Of a stretch of 64,000 nt of DNA, positions 1-11,747 are shown in pieces. The DNA is taken from NCBI GenBank assembly GCA_964247055.1, contig OZ176055.1:4526001-4590000 (forward strand), written 5' to 3'. Positions within the stretch are counted from its first letter, which is position 1. Each line of letters opens with the position of its first letter. The DNA is from Paragordius varius (Eukaryota > Nematomorpha). The translations under genes and the position numbers were made by a program. The notes below the pieces were generated by a model that was given only the letters and a program-made list of their open reading frames with translations, searched no databases and had not been told where the DNA came from.

Positions 1-251
1 GAAAATATCATGCTTCGCAAAAACACACTGGTTAAAATATTTCATAATCAAAATAAAATTGTCATTAATCTTAATTTAATGCTACAATCATAAATTATAT
101 TTTTATTTAAAGGTATTTTAAAACAGATTTTCGTACGAGTGTTTATTAATTATTTCGGGTTAATTTCCTGTTACATATTCCTTCATTATACACTATCATA
201 AACAAAAAGAATAAAAATGATAATATGAAATCTATAAAAATTTTCACTTAC

Positions 252-3200
252 TTTCCCAATCATAACGGTATTTTGGATCAAAGAAATAATGGCACATCTC
301 CCGAGCAGTAACGCCCTAAATATTAAAAATTGCAATCCGCATAAAGTTAGATGTTTAAAAGCTGGAATGGTATATCAACTAAAACTATAGCATAGGTTTA
401 ATTAACATGGCAAAAGCATAAAAACCACGCACTATTTCTTTTATATATTAAAATTCACCATGTTTACTAATTGGATTATAAAATGATCTCAAAATATTTA
501 TCCCTCAAAAAAATAATAAATCCTAACCTGGACATAATGAATGGCTTTAAGGGGGTCACACACCAGCCCTTCCTCTTCAAGTTCCCTTTTAAATATTTTC
601 ATATCCCCTTCCTGTGCTATTAATTGCCAAGCAGATATGTTCCCAATATTGATATTATTAGATATCGTATCGTTGTTTGTTGCTAAGCAAATAAACATCA
701 TTTTATCACCAAATTAACATGCAAAACTAAAAGACCTAAACCTTAAAGTAATTTTTTATGAGCTTTTTATATGTATTATTTTTCCTTTATAATATTTAAC
801 ATTTTTTATGTATCGTTTAAAAGATTAACTAATAGCAAATAATTACCTGTTAAATTTATATCGTTGTGCTCAACGTCAACTTGAGATATGACCAATTGAT
901 CTTTAAACACTTGTTCAATCTATATTAAAAGGGCATAATGTTACTTTGTAATGAAAAATAAACTAGCCAAGTTTTAATTTCCAAAAATAATAATAAAAAT
1001 GGTTTTATAGTCAAGCATCAAAATATAATTAACTCAAAATACAGTTAAGAGTCTCTTTTTCTTTTTTTATAAAGGTTATAACAACTTAAATTGCAACAGG
1101 ACCTGTGAAAGCTTTAACACTCGCCTGCTCAGGGCCAATTGACAGTGATGATCGAAAAATTGCGTGGTTTGGGGATTCGAACTTTGGCACACCACAGAAA
1201 CACAGTATAAGAGTCCAGCACTCTACCAACTCTCAAATATAGTTGACTTAATTTAGTATGGAGTAACACTTATCCATATGTGGTGTGATAGTTCTAATCA
1301 ATATCCATCTTGATTGTTAATAAAATCTTATTTTCAAAAATCATGAAAAAAACCCTAAAAAACTAAAACGAAGGGTTGGCTGATGAACATTCAATACTCT
1401 CCAAAAATGATTATTAATAATAAAAAATATTAACCTCGTATGAAAGTCGGTGAGTTTTAATGTTTGGTAACGATGATAAGTTGCTCTCGACAGAACTTTC
1501 CAGATTTTTAATGGAAGGAGCATTTATAGATTGTTGTAAAGCAAATTTCTGCCTTTGGCTCAAAACCTAAAATATGCAAAAATGTTATGATAGAAAAGCT
1601 TTGTATCTTAAATCTTTACCAATAAGGTAAATTTATCGAATATATTAAAAGAAAGCCGCAATTCCTATTTTAATCAATGTTACTGAGTTTTTCCTTTAAA
1701 CACCAAGTAATAATTTTATCAAATACATAAATGTAAGCTTACATATTCCTCCTTGTCTAATTTGTCAAGCGTCGTTTCAACAGCATCGAAAAATTCATCT
1801 TCTTTAATTGAACTGTGTGGTCCTTCCTTTAAACAACAAAAATAAAGTTTTGTAAATAATTAATTAAACGAAAAGTTGATTTTGGAATTTAGTAAATTGA
1901 ATAAATGATATTTTTACAAAAATAAAGTTGCAAATAAAGTAAAATTTTTGTTATAAAAACACAGAATAAGAACCTCAAAATCTGGGCCTCCGATTCTCAG
2001 AGCTTGTTTAACATTGAATGTTTGAGCCTGGCGGTAAAGTTCTTCAACCTTTTTCCGTTTTTCGATTTCCTAAAGAGTAAATTATAAACAATCAAAATAA
2101 CCCCTTTTATTTAGATCAGTATGTTAGTCGATAAACCGTTTTCCATCTTTATTTGTATGATATGATTTTTTGAATACTATATATTTATGCACCTTACTCA
2201 TAAAACGGACATTTTATTTTAAATAAGCCTTTATTTAAGTCAAGCCACATGCTAAATAATAAAAGTAGGATGGCCGGATTCCATAAAAATGTTTCAATTA
2301 TTATATGCTGGCCCACGATTGGTATATTTAAATTTGGAAATATAACTTTTTTAATATTTTAATGTTCAGAATTTTTTTCTAATAATTTGTTTATCCGTAT
2401 ATCCCAAATAGTAAACCTACAAAATATATGTTAACCGTTCATAGTCTTAATAGTATGTATATATATGTATATTGATTTAAATATAAAAAAAATATGTAAA
2501 TTAAAATGCGACATTTATCTATATTAAAATTATGGGTTTTTTACCATAATTTATATTAATTTAATCTAATATAGAAATTTAGATATTTTCAGCTGATAAA
2601 TTTTATAAGCGATAATAAACACAATGATGAATGCATTCATAAACCGGTCAAAATAACTATAATTATGTATTACTTTTAGGATTTCTTAACAAATCGATAA
2701 AAAACCCACATACAATAAAAAAATGAAATTATACAGACAAAACGTAAAAATTAAACAAATAATTTTTTAAAAAAACCATATCTTAGTGATCTATTTTTTA
2801 TATGTATAAAAATCTTATATATTTCAAAATTAGATAGATGGATAGTATTGATGTAAAAAAATCTAAGCTAATTGTCTCTAATGTATGAAAATATTCTAAT
2901 TTTTACATTTATCGGTATCATAATTTTTACTCTAAAAAAATATATAATTACCTGACCATTTAAAATGAAATACAAAGCATATCAATCCTTAAATTTAATA
3001 AATGGAAAACCCATTATAAAAAAGTATTTTGGTTACCCTAAATGTGATATTTTACTATAATTTTTTTAAGTATACCTTTTCGAGTTTTCGTCTCCATCGT
3101 TCCTCCCTTTGATACATGAGTTCAATACTGTGGCTGAGAGTGGCGACTAAGCCTGCTGCAGTTGCTTTGAAGGTGAAAGCTTCGCCCTTCAAATCCCATT

Positions 3201-6200
3201 TGTTCCATGGAATAGAGGAGCGCGCTTGATTTTCTATTGAACATACATGTGAAACACCTTACGTTTTTGTTAAAAATTAAAATATTAAACACTCTTCTCA
3301 TAAACAGTTTTAAGAATTCAAAATTAGAATTAAGATACATGGCTCATTGGAAACAAAATAATGTCAAGAATTTAATTTAATTTGAAATATTTTTATTATT
3401 TTTGAATATTACGCTAGGCGACAAATTTTGACTTTTTTTAACTGCCATATGGTAAAATTTAAATTTTAATTAAGTATACTATTCGAAATTGAAAATTTGA
3501 AAATATTTTTGACCTATCTTGAATAGATTTTGAAATTAATATTTTGCAAATTTTAAAACAATCGAAAAATCGGACGCCTGATCAAATATTTTATAAGATA
3601 GAAAAATATTGAGAATATGAAACTTATATCATTAAATAAAGCATACAAAACTGTATCTTTTACATATAAATATATATATATATAAGCTTTTAATCTTAAA
3701 TTGAGAGAATAGTAGTCAAATTATTTGCTTTTTTGCGAGCTCATCACAAACGTTTGTGCATGTCTCAGTGTAATTTTATAGATTAAAGCATCAGCTTTTA
3801 GAATATATATATTTTTTGTCCAATTTTAATTTTATCTTAAAGTTATGAACCAATTTAAGTACATCAGTGGCGAAAAACCCAATCCAATTTTATGCTAAAA
3901 TCTAAATTCCTTGTGAATATTTATATTTTTTAAATTTGAACGAAATGGATATGGTAAAATTAACATTTAAATATAGGCCGAGGTAAATGATCATAAAAAT
4001 GGATTAATCACATAGATTACATAAGCTTGTTTAGTATGGTATCCTGGTCATGTGAAGAAATTTTTAATTCGCAAAAATCTGAAAACTCAAACCTATTTAT
4101 TTTGTTTGAATAGATGGATATCTATAGATTATATTTAATCAATAAACTTAAAACCACAAATTAGTCGCGGCTAGAATTATTATTTTTATGGATGATGGAT
4201 GTAAAAAAATTTGCGACGAAGAATTTATTGGGGAATGAAAATTAATGCATTAAAGAAATATATATCAGCATTGCTTGTTGATTTATTCTTTTACTAGTTT
4301 GATATTTCATGCATAGTTATTAACGCTACTTTTTGGTTTTTATGATTTATTTTTATCATAGATTGTACTGAGCAATTTATTCATGCTAAATGAATCTATT
4401 TAATCCAAAATAAATACAATTTGAATACATTTATTAATTGTAAATACATATACATAGCATATAAATACATAAAAATTATGTATGATTCCAAATAATATCG
4501 GATATCATATTAATAGTATTTTTGTTATTATATATTTTTTCGAAAATCTTCAAGTCATGGTGCATTCTTTCACCGACTTGATCTGATATATTGTTTCTTC
4601 AGGAGCTCATACACCATGTGCATTTTCATGGACTTTTTACAACCTATATTTAATACAATGAGGTCCCCATATCCTAAAAACTTCCTATAAAATTTTCTGC
4701 CAATTCTTCATATCGTGGCGATTCGTATGATCCTATACATATTATAATATACTAACCTAAGAACCCAGAATCAAATTCTTGCATAGCATCAAATGCTAGC
4801 CTCTCTTTCTCATTAAGGAGTTCAAAAAAATAGGTATCTGTAAAAAATTTTTTCATCATGGGCCCCGTCACCACTCCGGCCTCTGCCTTAGCCTTGGTGA
4901 GTTTAAATTTGGATCGAAAATAAATAATAGATTTGGATGTTTTATCCAAGTTTTTCAATAAATACTGAAAAAATTCCAAGTGCTACATGTAAGCAGGGAA
5001 CGTAGACTTTGTTTATTTCGATAAGAGTTTCCTTTACACAATTATAATCCCAAGGACTGGGCATTATTTATGGATTCGAACATGGTTAAAAAATATTCAT
5101 TAGGTAAGCTTAAAATTTATATTGTTGAATAAACAGGGTAACATTATCCTTTAATAATTGGTATGCCAAGGCTGCCCAATTATGAAATGTTCGAAAAAAA
5201 TTTAGGGTGTGTAAATTAAACAAGGGATAATTGGAACATTATTGGTGACTTTAAAGTAGCTAAAAATTAACATTTAGGTCTTATTAATGATTGCCGGCTT
5301 GCAGGGTGGGTTCCCAAGTACCACTGCATATTTTGTTGGAACAGCAGGGAGCGTGACTTACACTATCGAACGAAAGACTGGGGTTCCAGAGTCTTCACAA
5401 TTGGATTGCATAATTGTGTGAGGGAACCCCTCATTGATATAAAGAAAGTGTACATCCCCTGCCTACATATAGCACTGGGACTCTTTTCAATATTTATTAA
5501 AAACTTGGATAAAACATCCAAATCGTTTATTTATTTTCAATCTAAACATAAACTCACCAAGGCTAAGGCAGAGGCCGGAGTGGTGACGGGGCCGGTGATG
5601 AAAAAAATATTTACAGATACATATTTTTTTGAACTACTTACTGAGAAAGAGAGGCTAGCATTTGATGCTATGCAAAAATTTGATTCTGGGTTCTTAGGTT
5701 TGTATATTATAATATGTATAGGATCTTACAAATCGCCACGATATCAAGAGTTGGCAGAAAATTTTATAAGAAGTTTTCAGGATATGGGTACCTCATTATA
5801 TTAAATATAGGTTGTCAAATGTCCATGAAAATTGAGCACCTGAAGAATTTTCCAGTAAACAATATATCAGATCAAGTCGGTGAAAGAATGCACCAGGACT
5901 TGAAGATTTTTGAAAAAGGATATGATAACAAAAATACTATTAATATGATATCCAATTTTATTTGGAATCATACATAATTTTTAAGTATTTATATGCTATG
6001 TATGTGTATTTACAATTAATATATGTATGCAAATTTATTTATTTTGGATTAAATAGATTTATTTAGCATGAATAAATTGCTCAGTACAATCTATGATAAA
6101 AATCTTAACATTAATATATTCTCTGTAACAATCTATGATAAAAATAAATCATAAAAATCAAAAAGTAGCGTTAATAATTATGCATGAAATATCAAACTAG

Positions 6201-9200
6201 TAAAAGAATAAATCAACAATCAATGCTGATATATTTTTCTTTAATGCATTAATTTTCATTCCCCAATAGATTTTTCGTGGCAAATTTTTTACATACATCA
6301 TGAATAAAAATAATAATTCTAGGCGCGACTAATTTGTGGTTCAGTTTATTGATTTAATATAATCTATAGATACCCATCAATTTATTCAAACAAAATAGGT
6401 TTGAGTTTTCAGATTTATGTGAATTAAAAATTTTCTTCACACGAACAGGATACCATACTCAACAAGCTCACGTAATCAATGTGATTATTTTTTATGATCA
6501 TTTACCTCGGCCTACATATAAATGTTATTTTACCATATCCATTTCGTTCAAATTTAAAAAATATAAATATCCACAAGGAATTTAGATTTCAGCAATAAAA
6601 TTGGATTGGGTTTCTCGCCACTGATGTACTTAAATTGATTCATAACTTTAAAATAAAATTAAAATTGGACAAATATATATATATATATATACATATTCTA
6701 AAAGCTGATGCTTTAATCTATAAATTAAATATGTTATCATTACATTGAGACATATTTACAAACGTTTGTGATGAGCTCGCAAAAAAGTAAATAATTTGAC
6801 TACTATTCTCTCAATTTAAGATTTTTAATAAAAACTTATATAATATATTTATATGTATGTAAAAGATACAGTTTTGTATGCTTTATTTAATGATATAAGG
6901 TTCATATTCTCAATATTTTTCTATCTTATAAAATATTTGATCAGGCGTCCGATTTTTCGATTATTTTAAATTTACAAAATATTAATTTTCTCAAAATCTA
7001 TTCAAGCTAGGTCAAAAATATTTTTAAATTCGGATTTGGAATAGTATACTTTACACTTTAAATTTTCACATATGGCAGTTAAAAAAAGTGAAAATTTGTT
7101 GTCTAGCGTTATAAATATTTATTTTGTTAAAATATTTATAATTGTTTTTTGTTATAATATGACACTCAAAAATACAATCTAGGTAGTTTTGGCATAAAAC
7201 TTTAATCGTTTTTATCAAAAAAGGGAGCCTTATTTATAGAAAGAGTTCACATAAAATACATAAGCTAAATATAGTTTTTAGGTACAGTTTAAAAGACTAA
7301 TATTATAATATATGCGATCATAAAATATATACGTGAAAGAGTCGAATTCGGCCCAGTGAAATTCTTGTTAATATTTTCAGTTGACCATTCCATTTCACTA
7401 TCTTTATGGCCTGTGAGTGAGTTGGTGGATGAGATATCATTTGAAACTTGAGATTCAAGATTACCATTATAAGGGCTTGTTAAAGAACTTAAATTGCTAT
7501 TATTAATATTAGATTCATTCGTAATATTGCTTTGTGCATTAGAGGTGTGAAGCGCATTCGTAAAATTACGTATTAATTTATCCCGCAGTAATGAACTAGC
7601 AGCTCCAAACAAATCCATTTTGGAAAATATATCTAGGGTTAATTAAGAGTTAGGGTTCATAATTTGTATTTAGCTTAAATAATTTATCAATGTGTAATCT
7701 ATTGAAGCCTTATAAATTTATGAAAAGCTATATAAGGAGCAAAAAGGATACTTTTGTTTTGAAATAATTTTTAACATTAGCCAGTTAATATACAAAGTTT
7801 GGAGGAAATTGTGTTATTTTCCAACTGATATCAAAAAAATAAGTAATATTAAATAGTTGTCCCAAAACAACCTCAAACTTTTTAAATAAATCAAAATTTT
7901 AGCCACAGTAAAAATGTAACGCGTAAAATTTAAAAAAACTTGGAACTGGTAGGGAGGGTGTTCTTCTATGCATGTGATACAAAAAGGATGATGTCAAAGG
8001 AGGCAATGTTTGAGATTTTGATGTAACAGGAAGACCCAAATTTTCATTATTAACGGTTGTTGGAGTGTTTAGTACATTAAAGGTGGTGGTTGTAGGATTT
8101 ATATCTTGTGTCATATGATTATTTTTGCTTTCTACAATAAACATATATGATAACGCCTTAAAATATGAAAACAAAACAAAAAAGTAAAAGACAAAACATT
8201 TTTATGTGAACCATCTTTTAGGGTCGCGAAATCAGAAAAAGGGCTAAGAAATATTATTTAACGCTATTTTATATTTCACAATGGTATCATGGATTTATAA
8301 AAAAAATATATCTTTTTGTGGTCAAAATATGAAAAATACTAATATAAACTAAAAAACTAAAATGACAAATGTGTAAAAACTAAATATTTATTTATAGAGA
8401 AAGCAATATTATTATTTAATTCTAATCCTTATTTTGCAACAAGGAAATGTGTATATATTCTAATATTTTTACGCTTTTTTGTCAATAAAATTTTGATAGT
8501 TATTGTAAAAATCTGGTCAGAATTATAAATTAGGTAACCTGGTGTGTATCTATGGGATAAGCTGTGATCATGATATTGATTGGTCGGAGAATTGGGTGTA
8601 TAGAGATTCGTATTACCATTGTTGTTATTGGAAATGGTAGTATCCTCGGTATGAAATCCAGAACTATTTGAAGTGGCGTTAGACAGAGAACTACTTAGCG
8701 AGATATTTTCACGATCATGGAACATATTATGACCTTTAAGGACGATTGGATGTGAAATGCTTGAATCCGTAGTAGAAAGTGTGGAACAAAAATCAAAATA
8801 TCGCAGAAGAACGTCGACTTGGTGTGAAAGAATGTCCCGAAATGTTTCCATATCTGATAGCTTTTCACGAAGTCCAAGACCCAGCTAATAAGTGAAGATA
8901 CAATTCTTTAAAGACTGTTAACACTTTCAGAAGAAACAAGTCAATATAATAAACATATGCTGACGAATATTGGATAACGCATATTAATGCTTCTAAATCT
9001 TAATTTTGTCCTAATGCTATAAAGATCAAAATATTTTTATACTTTTAACAAACAATTAGAGAAATGTATTTAATATTGATTGATCTGCTAAAATATATTA
9101 AAAACACTAGACAACAAATTTTGACTTTATTTAAATGGCAATTTTGTAAATTTAAAATTTATTTCTACATAAATAATATCTGAAAAAAATGGTCTAACAC

Positions 9201-10941
9201 CTAAGAAATTTTTTTTATTTGGGTATATGTGGAAAATTTTTGGTCCCGATTTAACATTCGATTTTCAAAAAATGTTTTATATATGTAGCCATGTATTTTA
9301 CATCATTCGAAAGAGCGTAAAAAACTGAATCGAATGGTAGTGAATCAGAATCAATCTGATATAAGAGTTAATTAGCTTTATATGGTCAAAATTTTCAACC
9401 CATAAATAAGTATATTTTCACAGACGAACTAATTCAAAAATCATATAAATAAAATTACTATAATTATTAGGGTTACATTAGTAAAGAGGATACTAAATGC
9501 ATAGTGATAACTGTAAACTATCACAATCGTTAAACAAATCAAAAATACCATAAACTCTGTTATTAGTCTTTGAAAAAAGTAAATCTCCTAAAGAACATAA
9601 ATTAATAATGATGAGATGGTAATTTTTTTAAAAAAAACTAATTTGAATGGCATAAAATCAATAAATAAGTGTTCATTCCAAAAAAACTTTTTTGTGATAT
9701 TTTTAGGAATATAATTATTGCTATTCCTACGGGTAATATTGCCGGATCTAAAAATCAAATTAGTGTCTCATAATTATGAACTAGGTATCTATATAAAATT
9801 TGAACTATTTTCATCCATTCGTCTTAAAAATATAATTATTTACAAAAACGCTCTCGCTTCGCGGGTTTGTCGCTTCCTATCTCCAATAATAACTCATGGT
9901 GTAAAACATATTAGTATGCATTTTGGAGAGTTTTCATTACTCTTTCGAATGATATATTACAAATGGCAAGTCGTCGTATATTTTCCAAGAAAAATATTTT
10001 ATAGTAAAATTTTAATAAAGCGGGCGCATAATCATAAAAAATCAAATTACAAAGAATCCCTGGGTCAAATCATAATTTTTAATTCGGATTTACTGTTAAA
10101 ATGATAGTGAATATCAGAAAATGCAAAAAATTCGAGTGGCAGAAAAATTTGTTGTCTAGTGTAATGAATTGGCCTAAATGTTTATTAAATTACGTTTATC
10201 ATTAAATCCACCTCTTTAAGCGCTCAATTTTAATATATTTTTTTGCCAAAAAGTAATATATAAATTATTAATTTGCAATACATCGTAATAAATTTAATAG
10301 CCATCAACAAAAGATCCTTATAATCATAATATATAATTAAAAATACATATTTATGATTTGTGAAATATAAATTAATTAAAACTTTAAATGAACTGATGGA
10401 TTGAGCTGACAAACTTGTCCCTGACGTTACTGACAAAGCAGATGGCTGGCGTTTAAGCATAAAAGTATTATTGTCGTTGCTGAATCCGGATTCCATCGTA
10501 ATCCCTCCCATGTTTATATTATTGTTGGATGAAAACAAACTACTAGGCGATTGCATAGTTGATTTATAGAAATCAAGTGCATCTAACCATCGCGTCCTAC
10601 ACCTAACAGTGTCACTTCTTAAATACCAGGCATTATCATTAAGTATGACATCAAAACGAAGTTCATCTAATTCATGTGACTAAGGTTACCATAAAAATTA
10701 AAATTACCGATATAATAGCTTTAACAAGTGATACAGCACCTCTACATCCACATTCGACATCATCTTCCGATTTATAGTAGCTTAGCGTTCCTTGTTTCAG
10801 TATAAAATATCTGTCTTGCCATCCATGTAAATAATTGGTCCATTTGGAAAGTGTTCCACGCATTTCAGGAATCGTCGCAGTAGAAACCCCATCTTCAAAA
10901 TGTTCATCGTCAGTAATCAAGGGATCTTCATTTAAAAACAT
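252..10941 (-). CDS. CERT1: Ceramide transfer protein (CERT/COL4A3BP homologue), 5' and middle exons; 3' end beyond base 1
   Basis: CERT moves ceramide from ER to Golgi. Twelve exons can be read on the minus strand: 10941-10708, 10679-10383, 8884-8539, 8131-7940, 7632-7333, 3233-3076, 2069-1974, 1826-1743, 1566-1435, 919-847, 682-528 and 315-252; all phases join. Exon 1 opens with an acidic leader and a PH domain (about residues 27-115; [14 protein letters not shown], then a CGCRG loop), the Golgi PI4P-binding module. A Ser-rich stretch follows ([13 protein letters not shown]), where vertebrate CERT is phosphorylated. Next come the METFRDIL coiled-coil start, an Asn/Ser/Thr-rich linker longer than in human, the [14 protein letters not shown] block, and a FFAT motif (EFFDAVE) for ER VAP binding. 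The START domain begins near [12 protein letters not shown] and continues to YRYDWE, where the window ends. Intron 1 is only 28 nt; intron 5 (about 4.1 kb) holds a fold-back transposon. The 7940 and 7632 splice sites are the least certain. Confidence 0.93.
1030..1245 (-). repeat. tRNA-derived SINE in a CERT intron
   Basis: Minus strand reads an A-box-like GAGAGTTGGTAGAGTGC, an anticodon-arm-like GGACTCTTATA and a B-box-like AGTTCGAATCCCC, then a non-tRNA body of roughly 110 bp ending in an A-rich tail near 1030-1050. The head resembles tRNA-Lys(CTT). The acceptor stem does not pair and the variable region is enlarged, so this is a SINE or tRNA pseudogene and not a working tRNA. Only one copy was noticed. 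Confidence 0.6.
3411..7109. mobile_element. 3.7 kb fold-back (palindromic) DNA transposon inside a CERT intron
   Basis: Terminal inverted repeats start ACGCTAGGCGACAAATTTT at the left and, read inward from the right end, ACGCTAGACAACAAATTTT. The two arms (about 3411-5055 and 7109-5405 read backwards) are inverted copies of the same 3' half of an element, with a unique centre of about 350 bp. Both arms carry the same protein-coding block. The arms differ by scattered substitutions and small indels, so it is not recent. No clear target-site duplication was found. Superfamily unassigned. Confidence 0.8.
5300..5977 (+). pseudogene. Remnant of a transposon-borne protein gene in the fold-back element
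   Basis: Conceptual translation shows blocks of a protein family that I recall from many arthropod and cnidarian repeats: [41 protein letters not shown] with FDSGFLG, and [15 protein letters not shown]. The order matches that family's C-terminal half, and the unique centre of the element contributes the Cys-containing part. A second inverted copy of the [14 protein letters not shown] block lies at 4752-4979 on the minus strand. The coding region is broken. I do not know which transposase class the family belongs to. Confidence 0.65.
9104..10162. mobile_element. MITE-like element sharing TIRs with the 3.7 kb fold-back transposon
   Basis: Starts ACACTAGACAACAAATTTTG and ends with its inverse (AAAATTTGTTGTCTAGTGT). 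Inner inverted matches also occur, for example CATTCGAAAGAG near 9305 against its complement near 9945. It lies in CERT intron 2 (10382-8885). No convincing coding region: the long open frame at 9718-10104 has no recognisable protein. It looks like a non-autonomous relative of the element at 3411-7109. Confidence 0.7.
10680..10707 (-). other. Ultra-short 28-nt intron (CERT intron 1)
   Basis: Begins GTAATT and ends CCTTAG on the minus strand. It lies between codons for ...KAIIS and SHELDELRF. Removing it lines up residue for residue with the PH domain of vertebrate CERT (AVITPHDFDECRF); keeping it leads to a stop three codons after the intron. No polypyrimidine tract longer than five bases is visible. 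Confidence 0.88.
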
Positions 10942-11469
10942 TCTGAGGTTGCAAAGGTTTTCATTTTCAAAACATATGAATTTTTGAAATCAAGAAAAAC
11001 ATCAGTTGAGAACTATGTTGAATTATAACACAATCTCTAAAAATCATAACATTGTGTAAGATTTCATAAATTAATTGGGTATCCCTTATAGATAAATAGT
11101 AATATGATTTTCCGAAAAAAATTTAACATTTCTGACCTTTTCACATTTTCCGCAATAAAATATTGGGGTAGTATATCATCTTTTAAAATATTACTTATTT
11201 GAAAGTTATATAAAATAAATTTAATAATTACAAATTTTTCTTCTGTATTAGATAAAAAAAATTATATTTTTACAATGTGTATACTAGATTTTATTAGTAC
11301 AGCTCCAATGCACTATAGAACTAAACAGCTTATTCTATTTTGCTACCAATTCAACTTGAAAGCTTACAAAGTTAATATTCACATCTTTCAGTCATAATAC
11401 ACACCCATTTCCCTATTAGAGATTTAAAAAATTAAAAGAAAGGTGATGTATCAATGCTTACTAAATGTG

Positions 11470-11747
11470 GTGTACAGAGAAATTGGAAAGAAAAAATTAA
11501 AAACACAGACATCCTCGATTAAATTATTACTGAAATATCCTTATACGGCTTATGCCTTAAAATGAAACTATCTTACTTCGGCTCCCTACAAAAAGTTGAA
11601 GTATCAGCCTATGTCGGCAAAGTTGAAGACTCAAGAAAACGTGGCAGATGTAAAATGCGTTGGATCGATAATTTAACTAAAGAAACCAAACTATTAATGC
11701 AACAGTTGATAGCCATCACACCTAACCGTACAATATGGCGTAACTAA
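11470..11747 (+). mobile_element. LINE reverse-transcriptase C-terminal fragment
   Basis: Translation gives KMKLSYFGSL, then GKVEDSRKRGRCKMRWIDNL and QQLIAITPNRTIW, the conserved tail of many non-LTR retrotransposon polyproteins (family pattern: KLSYFGH, GxxEGxRxRGRPxxRWxD, DRxxWR). Degraded upstream and truncated; no intact ORF. The clade (RTE, I or Jockey type) cannot be settled from so short a piece. Confidence 0.7.

Noticed and set aside
1145-1245. Functional tRNA-Lys on the minus strand
   Set aside because: A and B boxes are present but the acceptor stem does not pair and the spacing is enlarged; it continues into a SINE-like body.
2732-2745. A complete second copy of the TA-flanked MITE seen at 14862
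   Set aside because: Only one matching end was found in CERT; no partner end in the next several hundred bases.
9718-10104. 128-residue open frame
   Set aside because: Lies wholly in a MITE between TIRs and has no recognisable domain.
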